Shown here: positions 57,794 to 64,000 of the stretch, one piece after another
Numbering within the stretch: the stretch's first letter is position 1
How the letters are laid out: every line of letters begins with the position of its first letter
NCBI RefSeq assembly: GCF_021917145.1
Contig: NW_025813737.1
Coordinates: 1-64,000, forward strand
From: Hypomesus transpacificus
Lineage: Eukaryota > Chordata > Actinopteri > Osmeriformes > Osmeridae
Reading direction: 5' to 3'
Length of the DNA: 64,000 bases
Notes under the pieces: model-generated
The model's input: the letters and a program-made list of their open reading frames with translations, nothing else
Databases searched by the model: none
What the model was told of the DNA's origin: nothing
Made by a program: the position numbers and the translations under genes

Positions 57794-57865
57794 TGCATTG
57801 GCCGGGAATCGAACCCGGGTCAACTGCTTGGAAGGCAGCTATGTTTGCCACTATACCACCAATGC
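57794..57865 (-). tRNA. tRNA-Gly(TCC)
   Basis: It is consensus apart from the D-arm substitution also seen at 23760. Confidence 0.87.
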
Positions 57866-58185
57866 CCACGACATCCTCCATGATCGCACAGCTTTTCGAG
57901 CCACGGTTCGATTTTTCACACCACCTACTGACGTCCAACTAGTAAGAGATTGCCAAAAACCTGGTTTATACTTCTGTCGAGTTTGGAACACTTGGCCTAA
58001 TCCGGATGTGCTCGACCGTCACAAGAGACGAAATGCCTCTCACACTTTGTATTGTCTGGTGATGGAGCCACTATACCTACGATGCCCCAAGAAAGCATCA
58101 ACGACAACATGTCGAGCCATAATTCAACTTTAAAACCCACTTACTGACTTGAAAGCAACGAGACGGCGTTAGCACCCTACAAAAC

Positions 58186-58267
58186 TGGCAGCGGTGGGAT
58201 TCAAACCCACGCCTCTGGAGAGACTGGAGCCTTAATCCAGCGCCTTGGACAGCTCGGCCACGCTACC
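58186..58267 (-). tRNA. tRNA-Leu(AAG), weakened
   Basis: The T loop reads TTTGAAT and the D loop GAGCTGTCC. Confidence 0.68.
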
Positions 58268-58395
58268 CCGTTGTCAGCTGTTGGCCAGCCGAGCTCAAAC
58301 CGAAGCTGATCGATCGTCCAGGAGCTCAAGTGACTATATCTAATGCCCGCAAGCAGTGGAATGACCCAAGATAAAACACATCTTTTTCAAGGTTC

Positions 58396-58467
58396 TGCAT
58401 TGGCCGGGAATCGAACCCGGGTCAACTGCTTGGAAGGCAGCTATGCTTGCCACTATACCAGCAATGC
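58396..58467 (-). tRNA. tRNA-Gly(TCC), acceptor 7:66 mismatch
   Basis: The 5' acceptor reads GCATTGC, giving C-C at pair 7:66. The remainder is consensus. Confidence 0.83.
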
Positions 58468-58787
58468 CCACAACATCCTCCATGATCGCACAGCTTTTCG
58501 AGCCACGGTTCGATTTTTCACACCACCTACTGACGTCCAACTAGTAAGAGTTTGCCATAAACCTGGTTTATACTTCTGTCGAGTTTGGAACACTTGGCCT
58601 AATCCGGATGTGCTCGACCGTCACAAGAGACGAAATGCCTCTCACACTTTGTATTGTCTGGTGATGGAGCCACTATACCTACGATGCCCCAAGAAAGCAT
58701 CAACGACAACATGTCGAGCCATAATTCAACTTTCAAACCCACTTACTGACTTGAAAGCAAGGAGACGGCATTATTACCCTACAAAAG

Positions 58788-58869
58788 TGGCAGCAGTCGG
58801 ATTCGAACCCACGCCTCCGGAGAGACTGGAGCCTAAATCCAGCGCCTTGGACGGCTCGGCCACGCTACC
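58788..58869 (-). tRNA. tRNA-Leu(TAG), weakened
   Basis: It is a 1596-bp repeat of 57192 with the same T-stem and D-loop changes. Confidence 0.72.
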
Positions 58870-59179
58870 CCGTTGTCAGCTGTTGGCCACCCGAGCTTCT
58901 CCCAAAACTGATCGATACTGAACTAGTAACAGATTGCCCTAAATCTGGTTTATACTTCTGTCGAGTTTGGAACACTTGCCTACTCCGGATGTGTTCGACC
59001 GTCACAAGAGACGAAATGCCTCTTCACGGTTTGTATTGTCTGGTGATGGAGCCACTATACCTACGATGCCCCAAGAAAGCATCAACGACAACACAACACA
59101 ACACGTCGAGCCACAGTTCACCTTTCAAACCCACTTACTGACGTGAAAGCAATGAGACGCCGTTAGCACCCTACAAAAG

Positions 59180-59261
59180 TGGCAGCGGTGGGATTCGAAC
59201 CCACGCCTCCGGAGAGACTGGAGCCTTAATCCAGCGCCTTGGACCGCTCGGCCACGCTACC
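59180..59261 (-). tRNA. tRNA-Leu(AAG)
   Basis: This consensus AAG gene is a 1596-bp repeat of 57584. Confidence 0.92.
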
Positions 59262-59389
59262 CCGTTGTCAACTGTTGGCCAGCCGAGCTCGAACCGAAGC
59301 TGATCGATCGTCCAGGAGCTCAGGTGACTATATCTAATGACCGCAAGCAGTGGAATGACACCAGATAAAACACATTTTTTTCAAGGTTC

Positions 59390-59461
59390 TGCATTGGCCG
59401 GGAATCGAACCCGGGTCAACTGCTTGGAAGGCAGCTATGTTTGCCACTATACCACCAATGC
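59390..59461 (-). tRNA. tRNA-Gly(TCC)
   Basis: It is a 1596-bp repeat of 57794 with the same D-arm change. Confidence 0.87.
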
Positions 59462-59781
59462 CCACGACATCCTCCATGATCGCACAGCTTTTCGAGCCAC
59501 GGTTCGATTTTTCACACCACCTACTGACGTCCAACTAGTAAGAGATTGCCAAAAACCTGGTTTATACTTCTGTCGAGTTTGGAACACTTGGCCTAATCCG
59601 GATGTGCTCGACCGTCACAAGAGACGAAATGCCTCTCACACTTTGTATTGTCTGGTGATGGAGCCACTATACCTACGATGCCCCAAGAAAGCATCAACGA
59701 CAACATGTCGAGCCATAATTCAACTTTAAAACCCACTTACTGACTTGAAAGCAACGAGACGGCGTTAGCACCCTACAAAAC

Positions 59782-59863
59782 TGGCAGCGGTGGGATTCAA
59801 ACCCACGCCTCTGGAGAGACTGGAGCCTTAATCCAGCGCCTTGGACAGCTCGGCCACGCTACC
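59782..59863 (-). tRNA. tRNA-Leu(AAG), weakened
   Basis: It is a 1596-bp repeat of 58186. Confidence 0.68.
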
Positions 59864-59991
59864 CCGTTGTCAGCTGTTGGCCAGCCGAGCTCAAACCGAA
59901 GCTGATCGATCGTCCAGGAGCTCAAGTGACTATATCTAATGCCCGCAAGCAGTGGAATGACCCAAGATAAAACACATCTTTTTCAAGGTTC

Positions 59992-60063
59992 TGCATTGGC
60001 CGGGAATCGAACCCGGGTCAACTGCTTGGAAGGCAGCTATGCTTGCCACTATACCAGCAATGC
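59992..60063 (-). tRNA. tRNA-Gly(TCC), acceptor 7:66 mismatch
   Basis: It is a 1596-bp repeat of 58396. Confidence 0.83.
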
Positions 60064-60383
60064 CCACAACATCCTCCATGATCGCACAGCTTTTCGAGCC
60101 ACGGTTCGATTTTTCACACCACCTACTGACGTCCAACTAGTAAGAGTTTGCCATAAACCTGGTTTATACTTCTGTCGAGTTTGGAACACTTGGCCTAATC
60201 CGGATGTGCTCGACCGTCACAAGAGACGAAATGCCTCTCACACTTTGTATTGTCTGGTGATGGAGCCACTATACCTACGATGCCTCAAGAAAGCATCAAC
60301 GACAACATGTCGAGCCACAGTTCACCTTTCAAACCCACTTACTGACTTGAAAGCAACGAGACGGCGTTAGCACCCTACAAAAC

Positions 60384-60465
60384 TGGCAGGGGTGGGATTT
60401 GAACCCACGCCTCCGGAGAGACTGGAGCCTAAATCCAGCGCCTTGGACGGCTCGGCCACGCTACC
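60384..60465 (-). tRNA. tRNA-Leu(TAG), weakened
   Basis: Acceptor pair 6:67 is C-C, the D loop is GAGCCGTCC and the T loop is TTCAAAT. Confidence 0.7.
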
Positions 60466-60592
60466 CCGTTGTCAACTGTTGGCCAGCCGAGCTCCAACCG
60501 AAGCTGATCGATCGTCCAGGAGCTCACGTGACTAGTCTAATGCCCGCAAGCAGTGGAATGACACCAGATAAAACACATCTTTCTCAAGGTCC

Positions 60593-60664
60593 GGCATTGG
60601 CCGGGAATCGAACCCGGGTCAACTGCTTAGAAGGCAGCTATGCTTGTCACTATACCACCAATGC
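60593..60664 (-). tRNA. Gly-type tRNA with anticodon TCT
   Basis: The body is tRNA-Gly, but the anticodon loop reads CTTCTAA, giving TCT, an Arg (AGA) anticodon. The discriminator is C instead of A and the D arm has one change. All stems still pair. Confidence 0.8.
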
Positions 60665-60984
60665 CCACAACATCCTCCATGATCGCACAGCTTTTCGAGC
60701 CACGGTTCGATTTTTCACACCACCTACTGACGTCCAACTAGTAAGAGATTGCCATAAACCTGGTTTATACTTCTGTCGAGTTTGGAACACTTGGCCTAAT
60801 CCGGATGTGCTCGACCGTCACAAGAGCCGAAATGCCTCTCACACTTTGTATTGTCTGGTGATGGAGCCACTATACCTACGATGCCCCAAGAAAGCATCAA
60901 CGACAACATGTCGAGCCATAATTCAACTTTAAAACCCACTTACTGACTTGAAAGAAACGAGACGGCGTTAGCACCCTACAAAAG

Positions 60985-61066
60985 TGGCAGCGGTGGGATT
61001 CGAACCCATGCCTCCGGAGAGACTGGAGCCTAAATCCAGCACCTTGGACCGCTCGGCCACGCTACC
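60985..61066 (-). tRNA. tRNA-Leu(TAG)
   Basis: It is intact except for mismatch 49:65 in the T stem. Confidence 0.8.
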
Positions 61067-61193
61067 CCGTTGTCAACTGTTGGCCAGCCGAGCTCCAACC
61101 GAAGCTGATCGATCGTCCAGGAGCTCACGTGACTAGTCTAATGCCCGCAAGCAGTGGAATGACACCAGATAAAACACATCTTTCTCAAGGTTC

Positions 61194-61265
61194 TGCATTG
61201 GCCGGGAATCGAACCCGGGTCAACTGCTTGGAAGGCAGCTATGCTTGCCACTATACCACCAATGC
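61194..61265 (-). tRNA. tRNA-Gly(TCC)
   Basis: This is the consensus form. Confidence 0.92.
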
Positions 61266-61585
61266 CCACAACATCCTCCATGATCGCACAGCTTTTCGAG
61301 CCACGGTTCGATTTTTCACACCACCTACTGACGTCCAACTAGTAAGAGTTTGCCATAAACCTGGTTTATACTTCTGTCGAGTTTGGAACACTTGGCCTAA
61401 TCCGGATGTGCTCGACCGTCACAAGAGACGAAATGCCTCTCACACTTTGTATTGTCTGGTGATGGAGCCACTATACCTACGATGCCCCAAGAAAGCATCA
61501 ACGACAACATGTCGAGCCATAATTCAACTTTCAAACCCACTTACTGACTTGAAAGCAAGGAGACGGCATTATCACCCTACAAAAG

Positions 61586-61667
61586 TGGCAGCAGTCGGAT
61601 TCGAACCCACGCCTCCGGAGAGACTGGAGCCTAAATCCAGCGCCTTGGACGGCTCGGCCACGCTACC
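61586..61667 (-). tRNA. tRNA-Leu(TAG), weakened
   Basis: It is the same variant as 57192. Confidence 0.72.
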
Positions 61668-61977
61668 CCGTTGTCAGCTGTTGGCCACCCGAGCTTCTCC
61701 CAAAACTGATCGATACTGAACTAGTAACAGATTGCCCTAAATCTGGTTTATACTTCTGTCGAGTTTGGAACACTTGCCTACTCCGGATGTGTTCGACCGT
61801 CACAAGAGACGAAATGCCTCTTCACGGCTTGTATTGTCTGGTGATGGAGCCACTATACCTACGATGCCCCAAGAAAGCATCAACGACAACACAACACAAC
61901 ACGTCGAGCCACAGTTCACCTTTCAAACCCACTTACTGACGTGAAAGCAATGAGACGCCGTTAGCACCCTACAAAAG

Positions 61978-62059
61978 TGGCAGCGGTGGGATTCGAACCC
62001 ACGCCTCCGGAGAGACTGGAGCCTTAATCCAGCGCCTTGGACCGTTCGGCCACGCTACC
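61978..62059 (-). tRNA. tRNA-Leu(AAG)
   Basis: The AAG gene is intact with one D-loop change (GAACGG). Confidence 0.87.
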
Positions 62060-62187
62060 CCGTTGTCAACTGTTGGCCAGCCGAGCTCAAACCGAAGCTG
62101 ATCGATCGTCCAGGAGCTCACGTGACTATATCTAATGCCCGCAAGCAGTGGAATGACACCAGATAAAACACTTTTTTCTCAAGGTTC

Positions 62188-62259
62188 TGCATTGGCCGGG
62201 AATCGAACCCGGGTCAACTGCTTGGAAGGCAGCTATGCTTGCCACTATACCACCAATGC
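62188..62259 (-). tRNA. tRNA-Gly(TCC)
   Basis: This is the consensus form. Confidence 0.92.
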
Positions 62260-62579
62260 CCACGACATCCTCCATGATCGCACAGCTTTTCGAGCCACGG
62301 TTCGATTTTTCACACCACCTACTGACGTCCAACTAGTAAGAGATTGCCAAAAACCTGGTTTATACTTCTGTCGAGTTTGGAACACTTGGCCTAATCCGGA
62401 TGTGCTCGACCGTCACAAGAGACGAAATGCCTCTCACACTTTGTATTGTCTGGTGATGGAGCCACTATACCTACGATGCCCCAAGAAAGCATCAACGATA
62501 ACATGTCGAGCCATAATTCAACTTTAAAACCCACTTACTGACTTGAAAGCAACGAGACGGCGTTAGCACCCTACAAAAC

Positions 62580-62661
62580 TGGCAGCGGTGGGATTCGAAC
62601 CCACGCCTCTGGAGAGACTGGAGCCTTAATCCAGCGCCTTGGACAGCTCGGCCACGCTACC
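62580..62661 (-). tRNA. tRNA-Leu(AAG)
   Basis: The T arm and acceptor are intact. The D loop reads GAGCTGTCC, losing one conserved G. Confidence 0.8.
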
Positions 62662-62789
62662 CCGTTGTCAGCTGTTGGCCAGCCGAGCTCAAACCGAAGC
62701 TGATCGATCGTCCAGGAGCTTAAGTGACTATATCTAATGCCCGCAAGCAGTGGAATGACCCCAGATAAAACACATCTTTCTCAAGGTTC

Positions 62790-62861
62790 TGCATTGGCCG
62801 GGAATCGAACCCGGGTCAACTGCTTGGAAGGCAGCTATGCTTGCCACTATACCAGCAATGC
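62790..62861 (-). tRNA. tRNA-Gly(TCC), acceptor 7:66 mismatch
   Basis: It is the GCATTGC variant of 58396. Confidence 0.83.
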
Positions 62862-63181
62862 CCACAACATCCTCCATGATCGCACAGCTTTTCGAGCCAC
62901 GGTTCGATTTTTCACACCACCTACTGACGTCCAACTAGTAAGAGTTTGCCATAAACCTGGTTTATACTTCTGTCGAGTTTGGAACACTTGGCCTAATCCG
63001 GATGTGCTCGACCGTCACAAGAGACGAAATGCCTCTCACACTTTGTATTGTCTGGTGATGGAGCCACTATACCTACGATGCCCCAAGAAAGCATCAACGA
63101 CAACATGTCGAGCCATAATTCAACTTTAAAACCCACTTACTGACTTGAAAGCAACGAGACGGCGTTAGCACCCTACAAAAC

Positions 63182-63263
63182 TGGCAGCGGTGGGATTCGA
63201 ACCCACGCCTCTGGAGAGACTGGAGCCTTCATCCAGCGCCTTGGACAGCTCGGCCACGCTACC
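63182..63263 (-). tRNA. tRNA-Leu(AAG) lacking U33
   Basis: The anticodon loop reads TGAAGGC, so the nearly invariant U33 is G. The D loop is GAGCTGTCC. The other arms are intact. Confidence 0.72.
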
Positions 63264-63391
63264 CCGTTGTCAGCTGTTGGCCAGCCGAGCTCAAACCGAA
63301 GCTGATCGATCGTCCAGGAGCTCAAGTGACTATATCTAATGCCCGCAAGCAGTGGAATGACCCCAGATAAAACACATCTTTCTCAAGGTTC

Positions 63392-63463
63392 TGCATTGGC
63401 CGGGAATCGAACCCGGGTCAACTGCTTGGAAGGCAGCTATGCTTGCCACTATACCAGCAATGC
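63392..63463 (-). tRNA. tRNA-Gly(TCC), acceptor 7:66 mismatch
   Basis: It is the GCATTGC variant of 58396. Confidence 0.83.
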
Positions 63464-63783
63464 CCACAACATCCTCCATGATCGCACAGCTTTTCGAGCC
63501 ACGGTTCGATTTTTCACACCACCTACTGACGTCCAACTAGTAAGAGTTTGCCATAAACCTGGTTTATACTTCTGTCGAGTTTGGAACACTTGGCCTAATC
63601 CGGATGTGCTCGACCGTCACAAGAGACGAAATGCCTCTCACACTTTGTATTGTCTGGTGATGGTGCCACTATACCTACGATGCCCCAAGAAAGCATCAAC
63701 GACAACATGTCGAGCCACAGTTCACCTTTCAAACCCACTTACTGACTTGAAAGCAACGAGACGGCGTTAGCACCCTACAAAAC

Positions 63784-63865
63784 TGGCAGGGGTGGGATTT
63801 GAACCCACGCCTCCGGAGAGACTGGAGCCTAAATCCAGCGCCTTGGACGGCTCGGCCACGCTACC
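63784..63865 (-). tRNA. tRNA-Leu(TAG), weakened
   Basis: It is the same variant as 60384, lying exactly 3400 bp further on. Confidence 0.7.
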
Positions 63866-63992
63866 CCGTTGTCAACTGTTGGCCAGCCGAGCTCCAACCG
63901 AAGCTGATCGATCGTCCAGGAGCTCACGTGACTAGTCTAATGCCCGCAAGCAGTGGAATGACACCAGATAAAACACATCTTTCTCAAGGTCC

Positions 63993-64000
63993 GGCATTGG
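63993..64000 (-). tRNA. tRNA-Gly 3' end, cut by window edge
   Basis: The last eight bases match the 3' end of the gene at 60593, including the unusual discriminator C. A further copy of the TCT variant may therefore lie just outside. Confidence 0.6.

Larger units (their letters stand above)
55680..64000 (-). repeat. Mixed tRNA-Gly / tRNA-Leu array, block 5
   Basis: It holds 602-bp and 994-bp units arranged as a 1596-bp higher-order unit (Gly, Leu-TAG, Leu-AAG, Gly, Leu-AAG variant), with copies at 56800 and 58396. A larger 3400-bp register links 59782-60600 with 63182-64000. The array runs off the window. Confidence 0.9.

Overview
The window looks like teleost fish nuclear DNA. The evidence is a 5'-truncated L2-clade LINE with a typical fish 3' tail, a common teleost transposon tail at the left edge, a spliced DNA transposon of a kind known to target small-RNA genes, and a very large tRNA gene cluster. 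The repeat tails recall pike or salmon relatives, but that is a weak guess. No ordinary host protein gene is visible.

Most of the window is a tandem tRNA array in which every gene is read on the minus strand. I count 28 full-length tRNA-Gly genes (27 with anticodon TCC, one mutated to TCT) and 83 tRNA-Leu-type genes, one of them split by an insertion. The Leu genes carry anticodon TAG, AAG or, in one derived lineage, TAA. Several Leu groups have damaged acceptor stems or T arms and look like pseudogenes. Gly/Leu mixed array fills 245-2500, 10064-13038, 20601-26036, 34091-36800 and 55680-64000. A Leu-only array of about 387-bp monomers with higher-order repeats fills about 36800-52792 and 54721-55680, with one Gly island near 50900-51715.

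Four large insertions interrupt the array. Two nearly identical 7.5-kb DNA transposons (2507-10057 and 13045-20594) each carry a spliced transposase gene. Its DDE-type core has a D-x-x-H motif, and its C-terminus has two zinc-finger-like modules. Both are flanked by the 6-bp duplication gccgcg. Copy 2 clearly splits the anticodon arm of a tRNA-Gly gene. This fits the Dada superfamily, which is known to insert into multicopy small-RNA genes; tRNA-Gly as a target may be new. Both copies share one frameshift. The third insertion is an endogenous retrovirus fossil (26037-34090) inside a tRNA-Leu gene; its LTRs are almost identical but its interior is coding-dead. The fourth is the L2 LINE fragment (52793-54720) in a Leu spacer.

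The layout suggests repeated unequal exchange in a Pol III gene array. The exchange expands and homogenises units, creates hybrid genes and new anticodons, and provides a safe landing site for mobile elements.
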